NCBI RefSeq assembly: GCF_005503695.1 | Contig: NZ_SCMU01000023.1 | Location: 1 to 47,895 of the forward strand | Length of the DNA stretch: 47,895 bases | Reading direction: 5' to 3' | Source: Sphingopyxis sp. 2PD | Lineage (GTDB): Bacteria; Pseudomonadota; Alphaproteobacteria; Sphingomonadales; Sphingomonadaceae | In this document: positions 24,981-33,234 of the stretch, in pieces | Layout: each line of letters starts with the position of its first letter | Numbering within the stretch: position 1 is the stretch's first letter | The notes under the pieces: generated by a model | Seen by the model: the letters and a program-made list of their open reading frames with translations, nothing else | What the model was told of the DNA's origin: nothing | The model's database searches: none | Translations under genes and position numbers: made by a program

Positions 24981-25936
24981 TCGTCGCGCGTAGCCGTGTC
25001 GGGTGCGGTCAGCCGGACCTGAAAACGATCCTGCGCCAGAGGATGCATAAACCGCTGGTCACGCAGCAGAATCGCGTCGCCGTCCGCCTGCGCAACCGGC
25101 ATCCGCGCCCAGAACAGGAAAGCGCGGGCACCGGGATCGCCCATCAGCCAGGTTTTCAGCCGGGGATCATCCATTCCGGTCGGCTGACCGGCGATGTCCA
25201 GATTGCCGCCCACCCCGGGGGTAAAGCTCCCGCTCCCATATCGGTCCGCGGTGCGCCAAAAGATGTCGCGTTGCCAGAAGGCGAGCGGCGGCGGACTCGC
25301 TACGACCAGCGCGTCGGGGTGTCCGCCCGCGGCCAGCGCGCTCGCCGTTGTCCGTTCGGCGGCGCCGGTGATCAGGCCGTTGGCAAAGATGTAGGTGCAG
25401 ACCGCGGTGAAGCCGACCCACGCGGGCCGCTGCCAATTCGGCGCCCCGCCCCGTTCGCGGCGCAGCGACAGCCAGATCGACAGACCCAGCGCAATCCATA
25501 TCCACAGATCGATGATGAAGATCGTATCGCCGTAAAACCATTGCGACGAAAAGGGTTCGAGCAAGCGGATGCCGTAATTGTTGAGCCAGTCGAGCGCAGG
25601 GTGGCTCAAGCAGCCGATATAGGCGAGCGCCAGCAACCAGCCCTTGTCGACCGGCAACCGTGCCGCCGGGCGTTTGCCGCGCTTCGTCTGCCAGCGATCG
25701 AATGCCAGCATCGCCGCCCACAGCAATATCGGCAGAATGAGCAGCGCGATCGGGCCATGCGTAATCCCGCGCCGAAACCCCAGATGCTGAACCCCGTCGA
25801 GCCACGCCAGACACGCGGCATCGACGTCGGGCAGGTTCGCCGCCAGGATCAGTGTCGGGATCGCCAGCCCCGTCCTTTTCTTGAGCCCCATCTGGCCGAG
25901 AAGCGCGCCGACAAGGCTGTGCGTCAGATTATCCAT
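24977..25936 (-). CDS. Membrane-bound metal-dependent hydrolase (YdjM/DUF457-like)
   Basis: A 319-residue integral membrane protein. The N-terminal MDNLTHSLVGALLGQMGL with His6, the LAANLPDVDA and FRRGITHGPI motifs, and CLSHPALDWLNNYG are the metal-binding His/Asp signatures of this hydrolase family. Four or five membrane helices, then a soluble C-terminal half from about residue 200. Its substrate is not known for the family; the E. coli relative is induced by DNA damage. The ATG at 25936 is set by conserved MDNLTH. It heads the run with photolyase and cfa. Confidence 0.88.
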   Translation of the reverse strand: MDNLTHSLVGALLGQMGLKKRTGLAIPTLILAANLPDVDAACLAWLDGVQHLGFRRGITHGPIALLILPILLWAAMLAFDRWQTKRGKRPAARLPVDKGWLLALAYIGCLSHPALDWLNNYGIRLLEPFSSQWFYGDTIFIIDLWIWIALGLSIWLSLRRERGGAPNWQRPAWVGFTAVCTYIFANGLITGAAERTTASALAAGGHPDALVVASPPPLAFWQRDIFWRTADRYGSGSFTPGVGGNLDIAGQPTGMDDPRLKTWLMGDPGARAFLFWARMPVAQADGDAILLRDQRFMHPLAQDRFQVRLTAPDTATRDE

Positions 25937-26025
25937 CGCCGCTTGGTGGCGCGGATCGGGCAGCATTGCAATGCGTTATGCGGACCGGTTCACCCGCCCG
26001 CTGATGCGAACCACCTACGCCGCGA

Positions 26026-27063
26026 TTACAGCTCCGGCCCGCCCTCGGTCACCGTCCACGTCTGGCCCTTTTTCAGCAGACCTTGGAGATCGGCGGTCTT
26101 GCCTTCGCGCGCAGCGGCATTCTGCCGCCAGACATCGGCTTCGAACGTCGGGCGCGGATCGTCGTAAAGCACGCCGAGTGCCATCGGAAATTCGCCGAAG
26201 CGCATCTCGACGAGCATGTGCGCGACGCTGCGGTTGGTGACGTCATGGACGATCACGCCCGCGGCTTCCCAGTCGCCATCGACGACATCGACGGTCTTGA
26301 GGTGCAGTTCGTCGGCATCGAGCGCGATGCCTTTGGTGCCCTTGGCATAGAGCATCGGCTCACCATGCTTGAGCCACAGTTGGCGATCCTCGGCGCCCTT
26401 CGGCGCCGCGAAATCCTCGAACACGTCTTTATTATAGACGATACAGTTCTGGAAAATCTCGATAAAGGCTGCACCCTTGTGAGCATGCGCTGCCTTCAGC
26501 ACGTTCGGCAGTTCCTTCGACACGTCGAAACCGCGCGCGACAAAGCGCGCGCCCGCGCCGAGCGCGAAGGCGGCGGGCTGCGCCGGACGATCGACCGAGC
26601 CATAGGGCGTCGACGGGCTCGTCGTGCCGACCCGGCTGGTCGGCGAATATTGCCCCTTGGTCAGCCCGTAAATCTCGTTGTTGAACAGCATGATCTGGCA
26701 ATCGAGATTGCGGCGAATGAGGTGCATCGTGTGGTTGCCGCCGATCGACAGTCCGTCGCCGTCGCCGGTGACGATCCAGATATCGAGGTTCGGGTTGGCA
26801 AGCTTCAACCCCGTCGCAAACGCGGGCGCGCGGCCGTGGATCGTGTGGAAGCCATAGGTTTCCATATAGTAGGGAAAGCGCGACGAGCAGCCGATGCCGC
26901 TGATGAACACCGTATTTTCGGGCGCGGTGCCGATTTCGGGCATCGTGCGCTGCACCGCTTTCAGGATCGCATAGTCGCCGCAGCCGGGGCACCAGCGAAC
27001 TTCCTGATCGGTTTCCCAATCTTTCAGCGTGGTGGCGCGGGTGATCGGAGTAACCTGGTTCAC
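26026..27063 (-). CDS. korB: 2-Oxoacid:ferredoxin oxidoreductase subunit beta
   Basis: A 345-residue thiamine-pyrophosphate subunit. Signatures: WCPGCGDYAILKAVQR near residue 24 (first cluster cysteines), GIGCSSRFPYY, HGRAPAFATGLKLANP and the TPP-Mg motif GDGDGLSIGGNHTMHLIRRN. It pairs with the alpha subunit encoded just before it to decarboxylate a 2-oxoacid, probably 2-oxoglutarate, passing electrons to ferredoxin. Its start overlaps the korA stop by 4 bp. No ferredoxin gene or delta subunit is adjacent. Confidence 0.94.
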   Translation of the reverse strand: MNQVTPITRATTLKDWETDQEVRWCPGCGDYAILKAVQRTMPEIGTAPENTVFISGIGCSSRFPYYMETYGFHTIHGRAPAFATGLKLANPNLDIWIVTGDGDGLSIGGNHTMHLIRRNLDCQIMLFNNEIYGLTKGQYSPTSRVGTTSPSTPYGSVDRPAQPAAFALGAGARFVARGFDVSKELPNVLKAAHAHKGAAFIEIFQNCIVYNKDVFEDFAAPKGAEDRQLWLKHGEPMLYAKGTKGIALDADELHLKTVDVVDGDWEAAGVIVHDVTNRSVAHMLVEMRFGEFPMALGVLYDDPRPTFEADVWRQNAAAREGKTADLQGLLKKGQTWTVTEGGPEL

Positions 27064-28922
27064 TTCAATGCCTCCTCAATGGCGGCTTCGATTTCGGCGA
27101 TGGTGAAGGGCTGACCCGACACCTTGTTCACCGGCTTCGCATCGACCAGATATTGGTCGCGCAGCACGGTCTTGAGCTGCCCCGTGTTCATCTCGGGCAC
27201 GATCACCCTGTCAAAACTCTTGAGCAATTCGCCAAGGTTGGCGGGCAGCGGCCAGATATGACGGATGTGAACATGGCTGACGTCAAGACCCTCGGCACGC
27301 TTGCGACGCACCGCCTGGTGGATCGGGCCGAAGGTCGAGCCCCAGCCGACAACCGCAAGCTTGCCGCCCTCGGCGCCCAGCTCGACGATCTGGTCGGGCA
27401 CCTTGATGCCGTCGATCTTGTCCTTGCGAATGTCGGTCATCGCCTGATGATTGCCCGGCGCATAATTGATGTGGCCGGTATCGACTTCCTTCTCGATCCC
27501 GCCGATGCGGTGGAGCAGACCCGGCGTACCGGGCTTGACCCACGGACGCGCGAGCTTGTCGTCACGGCCATAAGGCTTGAAGCCGCCCTCGGGCACTTCG
27601 GTCAGAAACTCGACCGGAAAAGCCTCGTACGTCGTCAGATCGGGCACCGCCCAGGGCTCGGCGGCGTTGGCGATATAGCCGTCGGTGAGCAGCATCACCG
27701 GGGTCATATATTGCACCGCGATGCGCACCGCCTCGATCGCGCAATCGAACGCGTCACCGGGCGAGCGCGCCGAAATGACGGGCATCGGGGCGTCGCCGTT
27801 GCGGCCATAAACCGCCTGGTAAAGGTCGGACTGTTCGGTTTTCGTCGGCAGGCCGGTCGAGGGACCGCCGCGCTGCGAATTGACGATGACGAGCGGCAGC
27901 TCGGTCATGATCGCCAGGCCCATCGCCTCGCCCTTCAGCGCGATACCGGGTCCCGACGATGACGTCACACCGAGCGCACCGCCATAGCTCGCACCGATTG
28001 CCGAGCAAATGGCGGCGATTTCGTCCTCGGCCTGAAAGGTCGTGACGTCATATTCCTTGAGCCGCGACAGGTGATGCAAGATCGCCGAGGCGGGGGTGAT
28101 CGGATAGCCGCCGAAGAACATCGGCAGCTTGGCGAGCTGCGCGCCCGCAACGAGCCCGAGCGCGATACCCTCGGCGCCGGTCAGCGTACGATAGAGGCCC
28201 GGTGCAACGGGCGCCGGGTCGACATGATGCTGCTTCAGCGGCCCGGCGAGCTCGGCGGTCTCACCATAAGCATGGCCCGCGTTGAGCGCCGCGATGTTGG
28301 CCGCGGCAAGATCGGGCGCCTTCGCAAACTTGCCGTTCAGCCAGTCGATCAGCGGCTGGCGATCACGATCGAACATCCAGAGCGCCAGCCCCAGCGTCCA
28401 CATATTCTTGCAGCGCAGCGCCTCCTTGTTGCCAAGCCCGAATGGTTTGACCGCGTCCATGGTGAGTTGGCTGATGTTGAGCTTCAGCAGCTGCCACTTG
28501 GCCAGGCTGCCGTCATCGAGCGGGTTGGCGTCATATTTCGCCTTGGCAAGGTTGCGATCGTTGAACTCGCCCTCGTCGGCAATGATCAGTCCGCCGGGTT
28601 TGAGCGACGGCACATTGGTCTTGAGCGCCGCGGGGTTCATCGCGACGAGCACGTCGGGCGCATCGCCCGCGGTGTCGATCGCCGACGAACCGAAGTTGAT
28701 CTGGAAGGCCGACACGCCGAAAAGCGTCCCCTGCGGGGCGCGGATCTCGGCGGGGAAATCGGGGAAGGTCGCAAAGTCGTTGCCCGCGAGCGCCGACGAC
28801 AAAGTGAACTGACCACCGGTCAGCTGCATCCCGTCGCCGCTATCGCCTGCAAATCTGACTACCACCGCATCCGAAAGGGGGGACTGCCGCTTGTCGGCTT
28901 CGTCCACTACCGCTGTCGCCAT
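27060..28922 (-). CDS. korA: 2-Oxoacid:ferredoxin oxidoreductase subunit alpha (gamma-alpha fusion)
   Basis: A 620-residue fused subunit. The N-terminal gamma domain (VVRFAGDSGDGMQLTGGQ, GTLFGVSAFQINFG) is about 190 residues; the pyrimidine-binding alpha domain then follows (LPMFFGGYPITPASAILHHL, ITSSSGPG-like SSSGPGIALKGEAMGLA, IVNSQRGGPSTGLPTKTEQSD, split here for description). The fused order is typical of the two-subunit KorAB type. Operon of two genes with korB, divergent from the esterase gene. It would bypass or supplement the NAD-linked 2-oxoglutarate dehydrogenase. Confidence 0.94.
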   Translation of the reverse strand: MATAVVDEADKRQSPLSDAVVVRFAGDSGDGMQLTGGQFTLSSALAGNDFATFPDFPAEIRAPQGTLFGVSAFQINFGSSAIDTAGDAPDVLVAMNPAALKTNVPSLKPGGLIIADEGEFNDRNLAKAKYDANPLDDGSLAKWQLLKLNISQLTMDAVKPFGLGNKEALRCKNMWTLGLALWMFDRDRQPLIDWLNGKFAKAPDLAAANIAALNAGHAYGETAELAGPLKQHHVDPAPVAPGLYRTLTGAEGIALGLVAGAQLAKLPMFFGGYPITPASAILHHLSRLKEYDVTTFQAEDEIAAICSAIGASYGGALGVTSSSGPGIALKGEAMGLAIMTELPLVIVNSQRGGPSTGLPTKTEQSDLYQAVYGRNGDAPMPVISARSPGDAFDCAIEAVRIAVQYMTPVMLLTDGYIANAAEPWAVPDLTTYEAFPVEFLTEVPEGGFKPYGRDDKLARPWVKPGTPGLLHRIGGIEKEVDTGHINYAPGNHQAMTDIRKDKIDGIKVPDQIVELGAEGGKLAVVGWGSTFGPIHQAVRRKRAEGLDVSHVHIRHIWPLPANLGELLKSFDRVIVPEMNTGQLKTVLRDQYLVDAKPVNKVSGQPFTIAEIEAAIEEALK

Positions 28923-29119
28923 TTTTTCTTCTGCCTTGAATCTTGCGAACCTGTGACGCTGGCCTAGGCCTGTGGGCGCGATGCCGCAATTCAGAAAAAA
29001 TTGTGCGCTGCAAACTTCAAACGTCCGAATGGGTTGCGAATTGCGATTGAATTATCCGCGGTGATGCCGAATAGCTGCGCAAACAACAGGCCGCACAAGC
29101 GGAACGAGGGGATTAGAGG

Positions 29120-30067
29120 ATGACCGACGGCACCACGCATTTCACGCGCCCTGACGTGGCGACTTTCCTGGCGTTTCTGAACGCCCAGGAAGGTCCGAAG
29201 ATGGAAGAGATGCCGCCCGAGGGCGCGCGCGAGATGTTCCGCGTTATGGCCCAGATGGCCGACGCGCCCCGCGGCGAGATTGCGCAGGTCGAGGACCGGA
29301 CCATCCCCGGCCCTGCTGGCGAGATTCCCGTCCGAATCTATGACAATCGTCCGGGTCGCGAACCCGGCCCGGTGATGGTTTTCTTCCATGGCGGCGGCTG
29401 GGTCATTGGCGACCTCGATACTCACGACGGCTATTGCGCCGAAGCCGCACGCCTGCTCGATATTCCGGTGATTGCAATCGACTATCGCCTCGCGCCCGAA
29501 CACCCCTTCCCCGCCGCGCCTGAGGATTGCGAGGCGGCGGCGCGCTGGGTTGCCGACAATTTCGCGTGCACTGGGCTGGTCCTGTCGGGGGAAAGCGCGG
29601 GCGGCAACCTGACCATTGCGACAGCACTCACCCTTCGCGACAAGCCCGCGTCAAAGCCGGTGATTGCAATGCACCCCATCTATCCTGCCGTTACGACGCA
29701 CGATGACTGGCAAAGCTATCGCGATTTTGGCGAAGGCCATCTGCTGACCACCGGCAGCATGACGTATTTCGGCAACCATTATGCGCCAGATCCCGCCGAC
29801 TATCGCGCGGCGCCGCTTGATTTTCCGGCAGCCGGCCTGCCGCCGACGCTGCTTACCACCGCTGGCCTCGACCCGCTGCGCGATCAGGGCCGTGCCTATG
29901 CCGCCAAGCTGATCGAGGCAGGTGTCCCGACGACGTACCGCGAAGCGACGGGCAGCATTCATGGCTATATCAATCTGGCGCAAGGCATCCCGAGCGCCAA
30001 GGAGGACATCCGCGGCGCCTTGATGGTCTTGAAAGCGATCGTCGCCGAAGCTAGCGGAGCGGCATGA
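29120..30067 (+). CDS. Alpha/beta-hydrolase, hormone-sensitive-lipase-type esterase
   Basis: A 315-residue esterase of the HSL (family IV) group. Oxyanion-hole motif FFHGGGWVIGDLDTHD near residue 90, nucleophile elbow SGESAGGNL near residue 157, DYRLAPEHPFPAAPED, then the acidic residue in GLDPLRDQ and the His in GSIHGYI. No signal peptide, so cytosolic. The ATG at 29120 has GAGG just upstream. Its stop overlaps the rppH start by ATGA. Likely acts on short-chain esters; natural substrate unknown. Confidence 0.93.
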   Translation: MTDGTTHFTRPDVATFLAFLNAQEGPKMEEMPPEGAREMFRVMAQMADAPRGEIAQVEDRTIPGPAGEIPVRIYDNRPGREPGPVMVFFHGGGWVIGDLDTHDGYCAEAARLLDIPVIAIDYRLAPEHPFPAAPEDCEAAARWVADNFACTGLVLSGESAGGNLTIATALTLRDKPASKPVIAMHPIYPAVTTHDDWQSYRDFGEGHLLTTGSMTYFGNHYAPDPADYRAAPLDFPAAGLPPTLLTTAGLDPLRDQGRAYAAKLIEAGVPTTYREATGSIHGYINLAQGIPSAKEDIRGALMVLKAIVAEASGAA

Positions 30068-30540
30068 TCGATCACAACGCCCTTCCCTATCGGCCCTGTG
30101 CCGGCGTCATGCTCGCCAATCGCGACGGCAAGGTGTTCGTCGGCCAGCGACTCGATACCTCGAGTGAAGCCTGGCAGATGCCGCAGGGCGGGATCGACGA
30201 TGGCGAAGACGCCGAGGAGGCGGCAATCCGCGAGCTTGGCGAGGAAACTGGCGTCCATGGCGGGCTGGTCGAAATCATTGCGCGCAGCCGCGAGGAATAT
30301 TTCTACGACCTGCCCGACCATCTGATCGGCAAGATGTGGGGCGGCAAATATCGCGGCCAGCGCCAGCACTGGTTCCTGATGCGCTTCATGGGCGAGGATA
30401 GCGACATCAACATCGCCACCAAACACCCGGAATTTCGCGCCTGGAGGTGGGCCGAGCTACACGAGATCGAAAAGCTCATCGTGCCGTTCAAGCGTGTGCT
30501 TTACCGCGGATTGATCGAGGAATTCGGCCCGCTCGTCTGA
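30064..30540 (+). CDS. rppH: RNA pyrophosphohydrolase (Nudix family)
   Basis: A 158-residue Nudix enzyme that removes pyrophosphate from 5'-triphosphate mRNA ends and starts decay. YRPCAGVMLANRDGKVFVGQR is followed by QMPQGGIDDGEDAEEAAIRE and LGEETG, which form the G-x5-E-x7-RE-x2-EE-x-G Nudix box. The WQMPQGG and KRVLYRGLIEEF segments are typical of RppH rather than of nucleotide hydrolases. Coupled to the esterase gene by ATGA. Its 3' end overlaps the convergent uracil-DNA glycosylase gene by 40 bp. Confidence 0.94.
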   Translation: MIDHNALPYRPCAGVMLANRDGKVFVGQRLDTSSEAWQMPQGGIDDGEDAEEAAIRELGEETGVHGGLVEIIARSREEYFYDLPDHLIGKMWGGKYRGQRQHWFLMRFMGEDSDINIATKHPEFRAWRWAELHEIEKLIVPFKRVLYRGLIEEFGPLV

Positions 30541-31190
30541 TCGCGCAGCGCCAGCGCTACGCGAAAGACATTGGCGAACATTTCAGGGGTCAGGCGCCCG
30601 GTGTTCGTGTTGTAACGCGAGCAATGATAGCTATCGACAAGGTACCGCCCCTCTGCCAGCCGGTGAACCGCGCCATGACCGAACGGATGCGCCGCCAGCC
30701 GCGCGCCCGCTGCTCTTAGCACCGCGTCATGCGCGATCCGTCCCAGCGCGACGATCACGCGGACGCGGGGCAAGGCCGCCAGTTGCTGTTCGAAATACGG
30801 GCGACAATTCGCAATCTCGGCGGGCGTCGGCTTGTTCTGTGGCGGCAGGCATTTGACGCTGTTGACGATGATCGCGCCTTCGAGGGTCAATCCGTCGTCG
30901 ATCCGCCCGTCATAGCGACCTCTACTCAGTCCAAATTTGGCCAGCGTCGCGAACAGCAGGTCGCCCGCATAATCGCCCGTGAACGGCCGTCCGGTCCGGT
31001 TCGCACCATGCTTGCCCGGCGCCAGCCCCACAAGTGCCAGCCAGGCGTCGGGGTCGCCGAATGCATGGACGGGCGCGTTCCACCAGTCCGGATATTCGGC
31101 CTGACATTCGCGCCGCAAGGTGGCCAATCGCGGACAGCGCGGGCAATCGTGCGGCGGTTCGGTACCGGGCAATGGGCTGTCAATCTCCAC
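30501..31190 (-). CDS. Uracil-DNA glycosylase, family 5 (UdgB type)
   Basis: A 229-residue 4Fe-4S uracil-DNA glycosylase. HDCPRCPRL plus later cysteines (CQAEYP, VKCLPP, IANCRPYF) fit the cluster ligands. The active-site motif GLAPGKHGANRTGRPFTGD has Ala where family-1 enzymes have a catalytic Asp or Asn, marking family 5; VDSYHCSRYNTNTG is the second motif. Members remove uracil and other deaminated bases from DNA. The GTG at 31190 is chosen, since the upstream ATG at 31262 would overlap folK. It is divergent from folK with only a 23-bp gap. Confidence 0.88.
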   Translation of the reverse strand: MEIDSPLPGTEPPHDCPRCPRLATLRRECQAEYPDWWNAPVHAFGDPDAWLALVGLAPGKHGANRTGRPFTGDYAGDLLFATLAKFGLSRGRYDGRIDDGLTLEGAIIVNSVKCLPPQNKPTPAEIANCRPYFEQQLAALPRVRVIVALGRIAHDAVLRAAGARLAAHPFGHGAVHRLAEGRYLVDSYHCSRYNTNTGRLTPEMFANVFRVALALRDQTSGPNSSINPR

Positions 31191-31213
31191 GCAACTGCGA
31201 TAGGCGCGAGAGC

Positions 31214-31735
31214 ATGAGCAACGCAACGCCGCTTCCCCTCTATGCGATCGGTCTCGGTTCAAATCGCCGCCATGGGCGCTTCGGCGATCCGCGGGCGGTG
31301 CTGATGGCGGCGCTCGCCGCGCTCGAAAGCGACGATATCGAAGCGGTCGATGCCAGCCCGATCATCGCGAGCGATCCGATCGGCCCGTCGCGCCGCCGCT
31401 ATGCGAATGCAGTCGCGCTGGTGGCATCGACGCTGACCCCGCCGCAGATGCTCGCGAGACTTCACGCGATCGAAGCCGCCTTTGGCCGCCGCGTCGGGCA
31501 GCGCTGGAGCGCGCGGACGCTGGACCTCGATATTCTCCTCTGGTCAGGCGGGGTCTGGTCGGACGGCGCGCTCACTATTCCGCATCCCGCGATCGACCAG
31601 CGCGCCTTCGTCCTCGGCCCGCTCCGCGCGATCGTTCCCAATTGGCAGCATCCGCTCCACCGCCACAGCGTCCGCCAGCTCGCCGCGCGCCTCGGACGTC
31701 CAAAGCCGGTTGACCGGGGCGCAGCAGCGCACTAG
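31214..31735 (+). CDS. folK: 2-Amino-4-hydroxy-6-hydroxymethyldihydropteridine diphosphokinase
   Basis: A 173-residue HPPK of folate synthesis that pyrophosphorylates 6-hydroxymethyl-dihydropterin. Signatures: AIGLGSNRR, PSRRRYANAVALVAS, the RWSARTLDLDILLW metal/ATP motif and IPHPAIDQRAFVLGPL. The ATG at 31214 is the natural start; earlier in-frame codons overlap the divergent glycosylase gene. It lies 42 bp upstream of the tRNA-Lys gene. No other fol genes are near. Confidence 0.94.
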   Translation: MSNATPLPLYAIGLGSNRRHGRFGDPRAVLMAALAALESDDIEAVDASPIIASDPIGPSRRRYANAVALVASTLTPPQMLARLHAIEAAFGRRVGQRWSARTLDLDILLWSGGVWSDGALTIPHPAIDQRAFVLGPLRAIVPNWQHPLHRHSVRQLAARLGRPKPVDRGAAAH

Positions 31736-31777
31736 GGCGACGGCTCACTTCGCGCACCGCCTTTGCGGCGCCGCGAT

Positions 31778-31853
31778 GGGCCCTTAGCTCAGTCGGTAGA
31801 GCAACTGACTTTTAATCAGTAGGTCGCTGGTTCGAACCCAGCAGGGCTCACCA
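31778..31853 (+). tRNA. tRNA-Lys (anticodon TTT)
   Basis: A 76-nt cloverleaf: acceptor GGGCCCT pairs with AGGGCTC (one G-T pair), anticodon stem ACTGA/TCAGT (31804-31808 and 31816-31820) with loop CTTTTAA giving anticodon TTT at 31811-31813, T-arm GGTTCGAACCC, discriminator A and encoded CCA. An integrase gene lies directly downstream, the classic pattern for integration at a tRNA 3' end. Confidence 0.97.
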
Positions 31854-31896
31854 CTTTTCAATGACTTGGTCGCTGCAATTTTAACGTCGATCTCGT

Positions 31897-31916
31897 AGGT
31901 AACACCCGAGGTAACA
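31897..31916. repeat. Short direct repeat between tRNA-Lys and the integrase
   Basis: AGGTAACA occurs twice 12 bp apart (31897-31904 and 31909-31916) in the gap between the tRNA and the integrase. Such short repeats next to att sites can be integrase arm-binding sites; this is only a suggestion. Confidence 0.35.
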
Positions 31917-32031
31917 TCTGGCGGGAAGTATAGCGGTCATCTGATTGATCCAGCATCCGAGTCACGCTGACATTTCGCCGGCGTCGGTTAAATCGATCAC
32001 CGCTCTCCTAGCCTTTATATAAGCGGCGACT

Positions 32032-33234
32032 TTAGGAGGATGCCACCTCCGGCAGGTTGCTACCTAACTTCGCGTGGCGGTCCACACATCCAGCAACATA
32101 CTCCGCCCAGGCATTTAATGCTTGTTCCTTTTCTGGACCCCAGTTGTACCGTTGATAAATCCCGGCGACGCCGCCCTTGCTCCCGCTGACGTGGTTCAGG
32201 ATGGCTTCCGTAACTTCAAATCGGACACCAAGCCTTTGAAGTCCTGTCGCCACCGTCCTACGAATATCGTGAAGTGACCAATGGGGCACGTCGACTTCGA
32301 GATCCTTGGATACTGCTTCCCGCAGGCGGTAAACGACTTTCGATATTCCGCTGGCACTATTTGCAGTATTACCGACTGCCGGAAAAAGCCGTGGGCTACC
32401 GTGAACAGCCGCAACATTCGTGAACACCGACGAGGCTCGTGGAGACAAAGGGATTCGGTTTTGCGCGATGTTCTTTGTCCGCCCTGCGGGAATGATCCAG
32501 TACCCTGTTTCTAAATCGAATTCCGAACGCATCGCGCCGAAGATCTCGGACCTCCGCTGGCCAGTGAGGATTAGGAGCTTGATGGCCGAACTCCAAGGAT
32601 CCCTCTCCAATTCCGCCGCGCGCCACAACGCCGCCAGCTCGGCATCAGACAGGACACGCTCGCGCGGCCTCGGCTTAGCCGGACGGCCCGCACCCTTACA
32701 CGGGTTTGCTTGCAACCGGTCGAGCCGTGGCAAAGCCCACGAATAGAACGCGCTCAGCTGCGCATGAATAGCTCTAGCCATTACGGGAGCGGGAATGGCG
32801 TCAATGAACCGCGTAATCTCTCCACGGGTTACCGCGTCGGCAAATCTATCGCCTAAATTTGGCAGAATGTACTTTTTGAAAATGCGCCGAATTTCAGGCA
32901 ATGACTTATGGTCGATTTTCGTTCTTTCATATGCGGGCCAAAGCTTTCGCACTGTGAGCACGCCATGCTGAACTGAGGTTACATCGCTTCCAGATTCAAT
33001 GTCGTTCAAGACGCTACGAGCGAGCTTGCGCGCTTCGCCCAACCCCAATCGGGGTCCGTATCTGCCGAGAGTAACCACCTTGATTTTTTCGCCCACCCGC
33101 TTGCGGACAACAAACGACTTGTTTCCATTCGCACCAATCCGAACGCGAAGGCCGGGCACCTTGTGATCACCAATTTCAATCTGGCCTACTACCGGCACCT
33201 TAATGTTAGATATATTTGATTCGGTAAGTAACAT
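32032..33234 (-). CDS. Tyrosine-type site-specific integrase (P4-like)
   Basis: A 400-residue phage/island integrase. An N-terminal arm-binding domain (KVPGLRVRIGANGNKSFVVRK) precedes a core-binding domain and the catalytic domain. Catalytic residues are visible: Arg in TGQRRSEIFGAM, HDIRRTVA (H-x-x-R), the second His in ILNHVSG and the Tyr nucleophile in GIYQRYNW. The protein appears intact. The start has a clean AGGGAGAT ribosome binding site. Base composition is clearly more AT-rich than its neighbours. No excisionase, cargo or second integrated gene follows, so it is probably an orphan left from an element integrated at tRNA-Lys. Confidence 0.93.
   Translation of the reverse strand: MLLTESNISNIKVPVVGQIEIGDHKVPGLRVRIGANGNKSFVVRKRVGEKIKVVTLGRYGPRLGLGEARKLARSVLNDIESGSDVTSVQHGVLTVRKLWPAYERTKIDHKSLPEIRRIFKKYILPNLGDRFADAVTRGEITRFIDAIPAPVMARAIHAQLSAFYSWALPRLDRLQANPCKGAGRPAKPRPRERVLSDAELAALWRAAELERDPWSSAIKLLILTGQRRSEIFGAMRSEFDLETGYWIIPAGRTKNIAQNRIPLSPRASSVFTNVAAVHGSPRLFPAVGNTANSASGISKVVYRLREAVSKDLEVDVPHWSLHDIRRTVATGLQRLGVRFEVTEAILNHVSGSKGGVAGIYQRYNWGPEKEQALNAWAEYVAGCVDRHAKLGSNLPEVASS

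Noticed and set aside
28923..29119. CAATT...AATTG near 28985-29000 as a terminator or operator
   Set aside because: The stem is 5 bp and AT-rich and sits between divergent genes, so it is most likely chance within a promoter region.
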